From positions 372,001-436,000 of the forward strand of contig JAPZLL010000016.1 in the NCBI GenBank assembly GCA_036250225.1: DNA of 64,000 bases, written 5' to 3'. Below, piece by piece: positions 10,972 through 21,241 of this stretch. Numbering within the stretch: position 1 is the stretch's first letter; each line of letters opens with the position of its first letter. The DNA is from Cercophora sp. LCS_1. Taxonomy: Eukaryota > Ascomycota > Sordariomycetes > Sordariales > Lasiosphaeriaceae. The notes below the pieces were generated by a model. It was not told where the DNA came from and did no database searches. It saw only the letters and a list, made by a program, of their open reading frames with translations. The translations under genes were made by a program, and so were the position numbers.

Positions 10972-13154
10972 ATGGAGTCAAACTCTGGCGAGCCTCCCCT
11001 GGGCTCACAGTTCCCGTCGTCGACCGAGACTTCTTCCTCCCCCAAGGCGGGCTCAAGGCCAATCGCCGGTGGCCGCCGGTACCGGCACCCGAATCGAGAC
11101 CTCGAGAGCAGGCGCGATGGCGGCTACGATGATTCGGAAGGTGAGGAAATAGACCCCAACGAGTTCGACTTGATGGTGTCTCGCTCCTTCCAGTCGCCCG
11201 GTCCCATGCTGGAGCCCGAGTCGTTTGAGCACAGCATGCTTCGGAACACGCGACGGCGATCTCGAAACCGGAGCTCCAACGGTCGACAACGGAGCCGGGG
11301 CGAGTCTGCGCTGCGACACTCGTCGCTCAAGGCAGACCTCATGGAGGCTGCAGATAATAAACAGCAGGGGGTGATCGACGAGGAAACGCCACTCCTCCCA
11401 TCGCCTTCCTCGGAATCCTCGTCCTCCCCTGCAGACGATGATGCCGCTCAAAAGGACGATGACAACCCGTATCTCGGTGGCGTCACGGTCACTCGCTTTT
11501 GGATGCTGTTCACCGGGATCATGATGACCTACTTTATTAGTTGTTTTGACTCGACCATCATGGCATCGTCCCATCCGGTCATCACCTCGTACTTTGGCAG
11601 CAGCAACAGTGCTTCTTGGCTGTCGACTGCCTTTTTGCTGACCTCAACTGCCTTTCAGCCATTGCTGGGTGGACTCTCTGACGCCATCGGCAGAAAGATC
11701 CCTTATGTTGTCACGATGGTGTTGTTTCTTGTCTCCACTGTGTGGTGTGCGCTTGCGGGGAGCATCGGCAGCTTCATCGTCGCCCGGGCTGTGTGTGGAC
11801 TCGGTGCCGGCGGAATGATGGCGTTGGCTGGTATCATCATCAGTGATTTGGTTCCCATTGAGTGAGTTTTTCCAGCTTCGGGATGAGTGTGCCGCTGCTT
11901 AACGTGATCAGGATCCGGGGCGCTTTTCAGTCTTATCTCAACATAACGTTTGGCGTCGGCGCTATGCTGGGGGCTGGTCTGGGCGGCATGATGGCCGACT
12001 ATCTGGGATGGCGTTGGGAGTTTGGGATCCAGGTTCCATTCATCGTTGTCTCGCTCATTGTAGCCGTTATCACGATCCCTCACGACCTTGGGCTGCAAGG
12101 GAAGCAGCAAGTCAGCATCCGTGAGGCCATGAGGACGTTTGACTTCAAGGGGTCATTCTTGATGTCCACCGCCGTGACCTTTTTCATCCTGGGCATGGTA
12201 CGTATCGCTCATATTCCGTCATTGGTATTTTTGTTGACATGATATCCATCAGAACTTGGGCGGCAACGTGATCCCATGTAAGGCCATCCATTCACCGCCC
12301 CTCCTGTCACAACGTCGATCCTAACAGTCACAGGGACCCACCCCTTCGTTTTTGTATCCTTGCTCATCTTCGCTATTTGCTTCCCCTTATTCCTCTACGT
12401 CGAGACCCACGCCGTCAAGCCCATCATGCCAATGCATCTCATCCTTCAGCATCCGCACATGAACCTCATTTTCTCCAACCACATCGCTTCCTTCCTCGCC
12501 AACGCCATCATCTTCAACATCCCACTCTTCTTCCAAGGCGTCCTTCTCACCTCGGCCACCACATCCGGCCTCCGCCTTGTCGTCTGCTCCTGCATGACCT
12601 CCCTCGCTGGTACTGCCACCGGCTTTCTCATCACTTACACGCGCCGCCTCAAGTGGCCCCTCGTCCTAGGCGCTACCCTGATGTGGCTGGGTACTCTTTG
12701 CCTGGCATCCATGACTCGAGGCTGGCCGACGTTCATGTATATACTCTGCCTGATGGTGCCCTCTGCTGGCCAGGGCTTCCAGTTCCCAGGGACGTTCATG
12801 GCAATTCTCGCCGTGGCAGACCAGAAAAAGCAGGCCGTCGTGACGTCAACACTGATCCTGTGGCGGAGTCTAGGCATGGTCCTCGGCGTCGCATGCAGCT
12901 CGCTGATCGTGCAAAATGCTCTCTGGCGTAACTTGGAGTTGAACGTCGTGGGACCAGACAAGGAAGCTGTCATTGAGCGGGTGCGGCAGAGCGTTGAGTC
13001 GATCCGGGATTTGGAGCCCGTGTACAGGGAGCAGGTTGTGCAAAGCTACGAGGCGACGCTGAGGCTAATGTTTTTGTGCTGCTCAGTGGTGGCGTTTGTC
13101 AGCGTGTTATTAGTGGTTCCCATGAAGTTGCCTCGTCTGGGCAACCGTAAGTGA
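10972..13154 (+). CDS. MFS transporter, vacuolar basic amino acid / multidrug class (DHA2-like)
   Basis: Probable proton-coupled membrane transporter. Exons 10972-11861, 11912-12197, 12253-12277 and 12334-13154 join to 673 residues; the third exon is only 25 nt. A ~165-residue cytosolic N-terminus is Ser/Arg/acidic and contains DEETPLLPS, a match to the acidic dileucine sorting signal (D/E-x3-L-L/I) used for vacuolar targeting. The membrane part starts at FWMLFTGIMMTYFISCFDSTIMASSHPVI and carries the MFS hallmarks: GGLSDAIGRKIPY (motif A) and LGAGGMMALAG-IIISDLVP. The loop motif NLGGNVIPWTHP, made across the micro-exon, is typical of the Vba/Fnx1 vacuolar family. Hydrophobic segments are compatible with 14 TM helices. 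Substrate (basic amino acids versus drugs) is inferred from family only. Confidence 0.88.
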
Positions 13155-13361
13155 GTACCCAGCGGGATAAGGATGATTTTTTCGGGGTGGGAGAGAGAAA
13201 AAAAAGGGATTGCTTTGTAAACAAGGTTGATGATGACGACGGCACGAAGATTGATGTAACCTGACAGCGATGACCCAAATCATAATGCCCGTTGATGCTT
13301 GCTTGTCCCGTGTAACCTGTGATCATTCTACAGCTAGTTCGTACAGCCCACACAGTCTGAT

Positions 13362-15779
13362 CTAATGATACCCATTTAGCCTCCCATTTACCGCCGCCGT
13401 CAGCTCGAGGAGCTCCTCCTTGTTCCTTTTATACAGCTCCTGCGCCTCGCGCTCCCGCGTGCTCACAAAGCTGACTTCGGCTCGCAACGCTGCCAAACGT
13501 CTCTGGATGGCCGCATGCTCCGATACCTGTAGGACGGTGAAACCGCTAAGAGCATTGCGGGCCTTTTCCAGAGCCTCATGTGCCTCGCGGATCTTCTTGC
13601 GCAGCATCTCGGCTCGCTGGTTGTAGCCTCCAAGATGCAGCTTCAGCTTTTTCTCGAGTTTGTTGCCCTTTTCGGCTGACTCGAGGAGCGATTCTATCGT
13701 GTCCTGTGTATTGTTAGACTCATGTCCCGTTTTTTTCTCAGCGAGGCTGGGAAAAAAGAAACGTACCTCGAGCGCCGCACGCATGCTAGCGACCTGATCT
13801 TCCTCGTCGTCTTCATCATAGCATCCTAGACCTAGCAGGAGAGAGTTGCTATTGCTCTTTTCCCAAACTGCCTGTACTGCTTCCGGCTTTGGCTGGTCCT
13901 TTGCCTCCATCAAAATCTGCAGACGCGCCTCCAACAAGACGGCGTCATCGATCTGGGGCAGCTCTACTGGCTTCACCTTCGGTGTAGCCCCGGGCAATGG
14001 ATACCTAGTGGCGTCGTAAGCCATGAGCGACGCCGCCTCCCCGGCAATCAACGATTCGACCGGGTCGGGAAGCTCGGAAGAGGCCTTCAGAAGAGCCTTG
14101 ATATCCACATTGAGTGGTCTAGGCAGGTCCCGTTGCATGACCTGGGTTCTCCGTTTTCGCTCCAACAACTCGCGGGCTTCCCTGATTTCTCGCTCTCTCT
14201 GGTCCCGATCCGCTGCATCCTCCTGAAGCTCCTCAGCCGTCTTGGGTTCCTGCTGGTCCTCTGGTAGCTCAAGCTCCCAGTCTGTTTCCTTTGGCTTGGG
14301 GAGAGAGGCGAGGCCATGTTTGAGTTGGTGGCGAAGGGAAAGTTCACGTAACCTAGCTTCGTTGGGGGGGGCGCCGACTGCGGACAGTCCATCGTCGCCG
14401 GCGTTCAGGGCGAAGCTATCCCGTGGGGTGCGAAGCGGTGTTTGACCAACACGCTGAGGGGTCGCACCGACGCCGTCAACACCGGGTCGGAACGGCGTCG
14501 CCAAGGGATTTGGCGTAGCTACGACATGTTTTCTGGGAGCCACTGAATCAAAGCCAGTTGACCCGACACCTTCTTGCAGTGGCGTGTTTTCCCCGCCGAG
14601 GAGTGATGACTGAGTCTCCGTGAGGGCCCTGATGTTCCGTATCTCGTTGGCGATGTGATCCTCCTGCGCCGGCGCCCGGGGTGTCCGGATGGGGGCATTA
14701 GTGTTGAGTGTAGAATAGTCGCTGATAAGACCACGAGTGGCATCGTTCTCGCTCTCACGAGCCATCTTGTTTGACCGCTCCCCAATCATACCCATCTTTA
14801 CGATCTCTTCCAGCTCACCCTCACTAACTTGTGGTGCAGGCAGCACCAGCGTCTTCCGTTTGCTGCTCTGTTCTGCTTCACGGATCTTTTGCATCTGGCC
14901 TGCTTTCATGGCCGCCTGCATCGATGCTGATGGCGCATCTTTGTCACCCTTCCTCCTCTTCCGATCCGCATCTTCATCACCTTCCCCTTTTCGCTTCCCA
15001 CCGACTTGCGCCTTCTTCGGGTCAAAGTGCTTTCGTTGGTACTCGTTCCGGTCTATCTCCTCATTGGTATCGTAAAAACCTGGTACTGGTTTCTTCTCGA
15101 ACGGGATGTCGGCATTGTAATCCATCTGACCCTTCTTCCTCGTTGTCACCTTGATGTTGATACCAGCCGTCTTAAGCTCGCGGCGCTTCTGGAGTGCGGC
15201 CAACCGTCGCGACTCCTCCTGTTGTCGCTCACGAGCCTTTCGTTTTGCCTTCTTTCCCTGTGTGTTGGCCAGACGGGCCCGCGCCTCGCTCAACATTTCC
15301 TTCTCATCTTCATCGAGGTCAATCGTGTCGGGGCGGGCGGGCTTCGTTTCGGGATCGGGATCGACCTCGCCGGGGCGCAGACGACGGACATCATCGGCTG
15401 ATGGCGCCTGTGTCTCGCCGCCGTCGGGGCCGGTGAGGCCGAGGCCGGATGATTCGCGCTGCTCGGCCTCATCCAGGAGCTTTTGATACCGTTCGAGGCA
15501 CTGGTTCGCGGTTCGACCGACGATGGGAGCGATGGTGCGCCATTGGGTGGGCATCAACTTTGCAAGATGCAATAGCTTCTCATCCTCCTCCTTGCTCCAT
15601 TCGATCTTCTTGATGCTGGGGTCCAACCACTCGTTCCATCGCGCCTTGCATTGCTTTGGCGTTTTGCGGGCCAGGAGCGACGAGACACGCGCCCACTGGT
15701 TCAACCCATATTTGCTGACTGAGGCCTTGAGAATCTCATCCTCAATGTTGGTCCACACGCCTCCCTTGACGACGGGCAT
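13362..15779 (-). CDS. cdc5: Cdc5/Cef1 pre-mRNA splicing factor
   Basis: Core subunit of the Prp19-associated NineTeen complex, which activates the spliceosome; also linked to G2/M passage. Exons 13767-15779 and 13362-13703 give 784 residues. The N-terminus has two Myb-type repeats (about residues 5-53, GGVWTNIEDEILKASVSKYG; and 57-104, WSKEEDEKLLHLAKLMPTQW) at the highly conserved spacing. A basic/acidic coiled-coil segment follows (KAKRKARERQQEESRRLAAL), then a low-complexity middle with TP-rich motifs (LATPFRP, TPLRTPRD), and the C-terminal coiled-coil Prp19-binding region. The 63-nt intron 13704-13766 (donor GTACGT, branch CTAAC, acceptor CACAG on the coding strand) is in frame and stop-free, so a longer 805-residue isoform would be readable. 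Start chosen at MPVVKGG, which fits the family. Confidence 0.95.
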   Translation of the reverse strand: MPVVKGGVWTNIEDEILKASVSKYGLNQWARVSSLLARKTPKQCKARWNEWLDPSIKKIEWSKEEDEKLLHLAKLMPTQWRTIAPIVGRTANQCLERYQKLLDEAEQRESSGLGLTGPDGGETQAPSADDVRRLRPGEVDPDPETKPARPDTIDLDEDEKEMLSEARARLANTQGKKAKRKARERQQEESRRLAALQKRRELKTAGINIKVTTRKKGQMDYNADIPFEKKPVPGFYDTNEEIDRNEYQRKHFDPKKAQVGGKRKGEGDEDADRKRRKGDKDAPSASMQAAMKAGQMQKIREAEQSSKRKTLVLPAPQVSEGELEEIVKMGMIGERSNKMARESENDATRGLISDYSTLNTNAPIRTPRAPAQEDHIANEIRNIRALTETQSSLLGGENTPLQEGVGSTGFDSVAPRKHVVATPNPLATPFRPGVDGVGATPQRVGQTPLRTPRDSFALNAGDDGLSAVGAPPNEARLRELSLRHQLKHGLASLPKPKETDWELELPEDQQEPKTAEELQEDAADRDQREREIREARELLERKRRTQVMQRDLPRPLNVDIKALLKASSELPDPVESLIAGEAASLMAYDATRYPLPGATPKVKPVELPQIDDAVLLEARLQILMEAKDQPKPEAVQAVWEKSNSNSLLLGLGCYDEDDEEDQVASMRAALEVRFFFPSLAEKKTGHESNNTQDTIESLLESAEKGNKLEKKLKLHLGGYNQRAEMLRKKIREAHEALEKARNALSGFTVLQVSEHAAIQRRLAALRAEVSFVSTREREAQELYKRNKEELLELTAAVNGRLNGYH

Positions 15780-16299
15780 TTTGTCGGTCGCTACGGTCAG
15801 CGCAGTTCTGCTGGGGACGATTGTCGTCGTCGGCCTTGGGTCAGGTTGCGAGTTGTCTTCCGTAAAAAAAAGCACAGGCAATCAAGGAGCAGTGGATGGT
15901 GGCGGCACGAGGCTGCGCCGGCTCATCGAGCGTGATTGGCCTGAGCTTGTGCAGCGCTCCACTATGACCCCTGTCAATTTGCGTCAGATCCTGGATCGCA
16001 AAGTCGCGTCGACGCGGCGCCGTTGGAGCTCATGAATTCACGGACTGAAGCTGGAGGCGCATGCGACTATCAATACCACCGCTCGTTTGAACATCACATA
16101 CTGCAGCACAAGCGCTGTCGGAATGCACAGCGAGATTTTGTTGTCCAGCTTATTTGGGCGAATCCCCGTAAAGAGTGCTTCTCGGCGGGCAGGGCCAGCC
16201 CTTGCAGGCATCCTAACGGTGTTGAGTCCTGACGCCCGAGGCCGTTGGCCTTTCCTCCGTTATCCTTAGACTCTGCATACTTAGAAAGCCAATTTGACA
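15780..16299. promoter_or_regulatory. Divergent promoter, cdc5 and bre2
   Basis: 520 bp between two start codons of genes read in opposite directions, both nuclear housekeeping functions. An A-run lies near 15865-15872. No specific factor site is claimed. Confidence 0.5.
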
Positions 16300-18086
16300 A
16301 TGGCGACCGAGACAAGTTCCCCACAGAGGGAGCAAACACCTTCTGGCGCAGGTTTTCCATCTGGTCTGCCACAGAAGCGTGCCCTGGAAGACGACCACAG
16401 CCCCGCTGTTTCCTCACCCCTCAACCCCGACGTCAAACCGGCGCAGAAAGTCCAGGTCCAAGCTCCCGAAGATAGTCAAACAAACATGTCGCGAGAGAAG
16501 CGTACCAAGAAGGATTCGCTGAAGAAGCGCGAAGCCAAGGGTGCAGGTTCTGGTGGGCCCGACAGCTCGAGAGCAACGCCGGACCGCAAGGTGCACAAGG
16601 ACCTCCCCGCCGATGAACTGGCGCCCCTCCGGTACAAACTTGCACCTCCGAAGCCTTCCGACTTCGAGCCATCCCGGGGCCCTGTCTTTGCGGGCCACCA
16701 CGAAGAGAAGGACCCCGAAGGCAGGACAATTGAGTTCTTGGAGACTCTCGAGCAGTATGTGCAAATGGAGTAACGGATCTGGGCGAAAGCTGACAACAAG
16801 CCGACAGTGTCTACAACAAAAAGAACTTCCATTACACTCATTGCATTGCCGATCCATCATTTCCCTCCTCGTTTTACTACCGCCAGACTGAACCCGAGCC
16901 CCATGGCGCCCACATGAGCTTTGAGGATTCTGCCTCGCACATCTTCTTCGACCAGTCTGCCAAACACCTCACAACGGACAAGGGCTTTCGAATGACGCGC
17001 GCCAATGTAGCGATTCGTGAAGGACGCTGGTACTGGGAGTGCAAGATCACACGAGGTATCCTCAAACAACGAGGCGAGGGTGACCCCGAGTCGCACGGCC
17101 ACGTCCGGGTGGGTTTCGCGAGGCGAGAGGCATCCTTAGACGCCCCTGTAGGTTTTGATGCATACAGTTACGGCATTAGAGATGTAGCTGGGCAAAAGGT
17201 TCACATGTCGCGCCCCAAGGATTTCTTTCCACCAGGCGAGGACCTTCGGGAGGGCGATGTCATCGGCCTCGAGATGCAGCTCCCTTCGATCCGGTTGCAC
17301 CGCAAGGTCGTCCAGGGGCAGTACAACCCAGCCGTCGACCTTATGGAGGAAGAGTCCGACCCCAAACCGGAGGCCGGGAACATTGTGCGAGATCGTATCC
17401 CGATCCGCTTCAAGCAGCACATCTACTTTGAGAAGATCGACTACCACACGACAAAAGAACTGGAAGACCTGATGAACCCGTCACCCACGTCCTCAACAGG
17501 ATCTGGAGGCGCATCGGCACCACCCAATCCACACCACCCCTTGGTGCCTTTGCGCACACTTCCCAACTCACATATCAAAGTGTACAAGAACGGAGCGTTG
17601 ATGGGTTCTCCCTGGACAGACCTGCTGTCGTTTTTGCCGCCTGCCTCCAGGATGGTCCAGCAACCCCCGGGGCGCGACAGCCTCGACGACGGGTCGTTAG
17701 GATACTACCCAGCAGTTAGTGTCTTCCGCGGTGGTGCTGTCGAAGTAAATTTCGGGCCCCAGTTTTGGTATCCTCCACCTGGGTTTGAGGGCCATAAAGC
17801 CTCGGGGGAAGACGTCGATATGGTTGACGCTAACGGGGCCGAACCGCAAGCGTCAAGTCAACTTAAACTGGGCAAGGCTTCTCACAACTTGAAGCCGCTG
17901 AGCGACCGTTACGATGAACAGATCGTTGAGGATATTGTTTATGACATCATCGACGAGGTCGGTTTCTTAGCTCAAGATAGTTGGAGAGTCAAGGACCGAT
18001 CCGGAAAGGATGACAAGGTCAGTGAGGCGCCGGGTATGGCGCCTGGGGCGAGGGAGGAAATCAAGGAGCTTGTCCAAGACGATTAG
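16300..18086 (+). CDS. bre2: COMPASS subunit Bre2/Ash2 (SPRY domain)
   Basis: Subunit of the Set1/COMPASS histone H3K4 methyltransferase; the SPRY protein pairs with a Dpy30/Sdc1 dimer and stimulates Set1. Exons 16300-16754 and 16808-18086 give 577 residues. A charged, disordered N-terminus (~1-115) precedes the SPRY region, about 155-350: FHYTHCIADPSFPSSFYYRQ, then HMSFEDSASHIFFDQSA, ANVAIREGRWYWECKI, HVRVGFARREASLDAPVGFD and YSYGIRDVAGQKVHMS. A long insert follows (about 350-480), then SHIKVYKNGALMG and YYPAVSVFRGGAVEVNFGP; the C-terminal helix EDIVYDIIDEVGF matches the Sdc1/Dpy30-binding segment of Ash2 proteins. No PHD finger is seen, as in yeast Bre2. The ATG at 16300 is chosen; the TTG two codons upstream is not a fungal start. 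Confidence 0.92.
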
Positions 18087-18363
18087 GAGTTGAGGGGAGC
18101 CAAACAAGTCCGTTGGCGTCATTAGTGTACGTGTTGTGTATGATAAATGCTTGACCGCGAGTTGCAAAAGCGAATTCTTGAATGAGATGATTGTGGATTA
18201 CTGGGTAGCGAGTTCAACGGCACGTAGGATAGAAAAGCAAACTTGCCAATGACACAAGTAAGAAAAACACGGGGGGTATCGTTGGAGACAAAGTCTCACC
18301 ACCATTAACCGCATGCCATGGCCATCTTGCTGAAAACAAACATCGCCCTCGTTCCTTGGTTGC

Positions 18364-19563
18364 TCACTTGTTCGTTGGCTCCACCACGACCGGGGCTGCA
18401 CCGGTCGGAGCCGGCAGTGCAGGATCATCCGGGAGCTCCTCGATGCGCTCGCCATCCACCACTCCAACTGCGGCCTCAGCCTCTGACTTTTCCTTCTCCA
18501 ATCTGACCTCACGACCCCGCTTATGGCAGTACCAGAGGACAAACAACAGGAGGAACAAAGCCAGACTCCAGATGACATTTGTCCCCATGAAGGCCGGCCA
18601 CCTCACCTTGAGAGCGTTCAGAATGCCCTTGAGCATACTGACCACTGCGCCTGGCTTGGTGACCAGCTCCTTTAGGTTCTTGGGCACCAACAAGCGCTTC
18701 GCCGCGCCCTTGACACCACCCTTGGCAGCCGCATCTTCGGCGCTCAGTCCCTGCGCCTCGGCCGCTACGGCCAGGAGCTCGGGTGCCAGGGTAGAAGACA
18801 GCTTCTCCGGAAGTTGCGTGACGAGCTTCTTCAGGGAGCTGGGGAGCTTCTCATAGTTCTTGGCGAGAGCTCCATCGGGGTCATCAAGCAAAGAGGTGAG
18901 ATCGTCGACAGCAGTGGGGACACCGTTGACAAGATCCTTGAGGACGACGGTGAACTTGCGGACCAGCTCTGTGGACTCCTCCGAGAGCGAAAAAGCCTTG
19001 TTGTTGCGTGCCGACAGGTTGAGGTCATCGAGCACCCGGGTGAGATCGTCCTTTTCGCGGTCGACCTCGGGCGTCGGAACGGCGAGCTTGTTGTCTGCGG
19101 GCGGAGTGAGGGACGTCGAGGTGGTGCCCTTTTTGGTGTTGCGACGGAGCAAGAGGGAGAGCCGGTTGGGCTTCTTCTCCTTGGTTTTGGTGGCAGTTGC
19201 GTCCTTGGGCGCTTCGTCCATCTCGGCCATGCGCCGGAATGATTCAGAGTCGCTGTCCCATGTCAGGTCGGGCGTCTTAACCCGTGGGGGAAGAGCTGGT
19301 TTGGGGCCTTCATCTTCGGGTTCAGCTTCACCCCAATGGGAGAAGGATGAGGTGAGACGTTCGAGGAAGTTTTGGTCGTCGTCATCTAGCACGGGTGCTG
19401 CACCTGAAGGGGCTGGTGGTTTTGTCGCCGCGGCGGCAGCAGCATCGCTCGATGTTGTAGCCACTGTTTCGGGTTCCTCCTTGTCCTTTCCCTTGTCCTT
19501 GGCCTTGTCGTCCTTTTCGGCCTTGTTCTTCTTGAACTTCTTGTAAGCGAAGTACTCAAGCAT
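18364..19563 (-). CDS. Unrecognised charged protein with one C-terminal membrane segment
   Basis: 399 residues, single exon, function not recognised. The N-terminus is very lysine/acid rich (FKKNKAEKDDKAKDKGKDKE). A possibly phosphorylated stretch TPDLTWDSDSESFRRM follows near residue 100, and KKPNRLSLLLRRNTKKG near 135. Residues ~165-310 are predicted helical with repeated short amphipathic motifs (LTRVLDDLNLSARN; LVRKFTVVLKDLVNGVPTAVDD; SSLKKLVTQLPEKLSSTLAPEL). One hydrophobic segment at about 328-347 (NVIWSLALFLLLFVLWYCHK) is followed by a basic-then-acidic tail, suggesting a single-pass membrane protein with a ~50-residue tail. I recall similar Sordariales entries labelled 'ring-like', but no RING cysteine pattern is visible. 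A helical membrane-surface or tethering role is only a guess. Confidence 0.75.
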   Translation of the reverse strand: MLEYFAYKKFKKNKAEKDDKAKDKGKDKEEPETVATTSSDAAAAAATKPPAPSGAAPVLDDDDQNFLERLTSSFSHWGEAEPEDEGPKPALPPRVKTPDLTWDSDSESFRRMAEMDEAPKDATATKTKEKKPNRLSLLLRRNTKKGTTSTSLTPPADNKLAVPTPEVDREKDDLTRVLDDLNLSARNNKAFSLSEESTELVRKFTVVLKDLVNGVPTAVDDLTSLLDDPDGALAKNYEKLPSSLKKLVTQLPEKLSSTLAPELLAVAAEAQGLSAEDAAAKGGVKGAAKRLLVPKNLKELVTKPGAVVSMLKGILNALKVRWPAFMGTNVIWSLALFLLLFVLWYCHKRGREVRLEKEKSEAEAAVGVVDGERIEELPDDPALPAPTGAAPVVVEPTNK

Positions 19564-20269
19564 GATTGTGGTTGCTGATGTATATCCTATGCTTGTGGTT
19601 TGGGGAAAAAAGCTACTGCGGAAAAGCGGCTGAGCGAGAAAAGGCCGTTCACGAGGGCAGAATGTGGCGGTGGTGTGGTGGGTGGTTGGCGCGTCGTCAC
19701 ACGCAAGATCTCATTAGGCTTGGCGAGTGTCTCAGCTCAATGAGTGGCCAATTTTTGAAGGCGGGAGACCTCAGCTGGAGTTGAAGGTCGAGACCGGCAT
19801 TTGGACGACAGAAAAGACGGGCCATACTGTAACGCTGGTGGCGCTTAGGCTGGTTATACCCAGTAGCTTTCACTCAAAAGACTTGAGCGAAGGGACTGAA
19901 GGCCTCTCGAATATTCAGAAGCCATCTAACTTGCATCTCTATCTTTCGGAAAAAGGGAAATCCGTGCCTCGCTGAGCGGTAAGTGGTAATCCGTTTATTT
20001 TGTGTGTATGGTAGCCGCCTTGCGCTAGTGCGATTCCGGTATGATGTCATTGACCCTCGCCAGCTGAGAATCCGCACCGCGACTTGGCGCATTTTGCGAT
20101 GCATTGCGCGACGCATGTTTGCATGAGAATAGCTTGACCATTAGAACAAATAATAGCTCACGGTGTGCTATCTAGTCTTGATACTTGGCAAGAAAAATCC
20201 CCTGAAATGCACTGCGCCATACCCTAGTATCCTGCCCATGGGTATCATTGCCATTGATGTGTTATGCAT
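19564..20269. other. Intergenic, promoter of the membrane-anchored protein and 3' UTR of nse1 neighbour
   Basis: No gene recognised. The left part is the presumed promoter of the 18364-19563 gene (minus strand); the right part is downstream of the nse1 stop codon. Confidence 0.45.
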
Positions 20270-21241
20270 TCACTCCTCTTCAGGCTCTTCATCATCGTCC
20301 TCCCGATTCCGTCTGCTACCACCACCGCTTCGTCGCCCTCGTTCCGCCTGCCTTTCTGCTCTTCTAGAGGTGACAGCGCGCTCCCCCACAAAGTGATTCC
20401 CATCCCAGGGTGTCTCGCATTTCGGACATTTTTTAGCCGGTTGGGTACGCCAAAAGCCTGCCTCGCAGATATCATGTAACCTCACTTGGCAGTCGCGCTC
20501 TGTGCAACGTTGGCCGTATGTGACAATTTCCTTGCATGCTTCGCAAAACTTTATTTGCTGCCAGTCCTCGTCCGGGTCGTTGAAAGTCTCCGTCAACCAT
20601 GACCAAAGCTCCACAAGGGCGCGCGGGCTGAGACTGTAGAACTTTGCGTGGCTCCTGTCCAACCAACCCTCGGCGACGAGGCTTGAAAGGAGCGATATAA
20701 CCTCAGAATGCTTGAGCCCTTTGTCGGTTGAGGCTGATGCTTTGCTGTTGGCTTGGCTATTGGCGTTGCTCTCGCGTGAGCGAGGTGGCCGGGAAACCTT
20801 GAGCGCCTGCGCCTCGTCGACGGCCATGACCTCCATCCGAGGCGTGTTGTACTCGGCAAACATGGCGTCGAGCAGTCTCTTAATGTAAGCGACCTCCTCG
20901 GGGCTGCGGGTTGTGGCCAGCTGGGTTGGCGGGTCACTGTTGGTGTTGGTGAAGACCCAAACGCGCTCGCCATCATTCTGTGCTTGGTGTCGTGTGACGC
21001 GAATATCAAAGTCCAATGCCTCAACAGCCTCGCGAGCGGATCGCACATAGTCTGCTATATCTTCTAGAGTAACCAGATGGTCGTCAACAAAGCCGTCGCC
21101 ACCCTCGGCTACGCTCCGAACACGAGCGATGATGCTGCGGGCCTCAGAGAAAGTCAGGCTGCCGCGAGCCATCAATGCTTGGAGGAAGACGCGGTTTGCA
21201 TCATTATACCCCGCGGGGAGAGGTGGCACCCAGTCTGCCAT
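20270..21241 (-). CDS. nse1: Nse1, RING-type subunit of the SMC5-SMC6 complex
   Basis: Nse1 with Nse3 and Nse4 forms the head-bridging subcomplex of SMC5/6, which acts in recombination repair and replication-fork stability; its variant RING has ubiquitin-ligase activity with Nse3. The single-exon frame encodes 323 residues. The N-terminal winged-helix region (~10-220) includes FLQALMARGSLTFSEARSII and the second winged helix LKHSEVISLLSSLVAEGWLDR. The C-terminal NH-RING has ligand candidates C233, C236, C246, C251, H256, C259, C272 and C275 (FCEACKEIV, CQVRLHDICEAGFWR, KKCPKC), a complete set. A basic then acidic tail (RRNREDDDEEPEEE) ends the protein. Start at MADWVPP; an upstream frame extension begins only with TTG. 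Confidence 0.93.
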   Translation of the reverse strand: MADWVPPLPAGYNDANRVFLQALMARGSLTFSEARSIIARVRSVAEGGDGFVDDHLVTLEDIADYVRSAREAVEALDFDIRVTRHQAQNDGERVWVFTNTNSDPPTQLATTRSPEEVAYIKRLLDAMFAEYNTPRMEVMAVDEAQALKVSRPPRSRESNANSQANSKASASTDKGLKHSEVISLLSSLVAEGWLDRSHAKFYSLSPRALVELWSWLTETFNDPDEDWQQIKFCEACKEIVTYGQRCTERDCQVRLHDICEAGFWRTQPAKKCPKCETPWDGNHFVGERAVTSRRAERQAERGRRSGGGSRRNREDDDEEPEEE

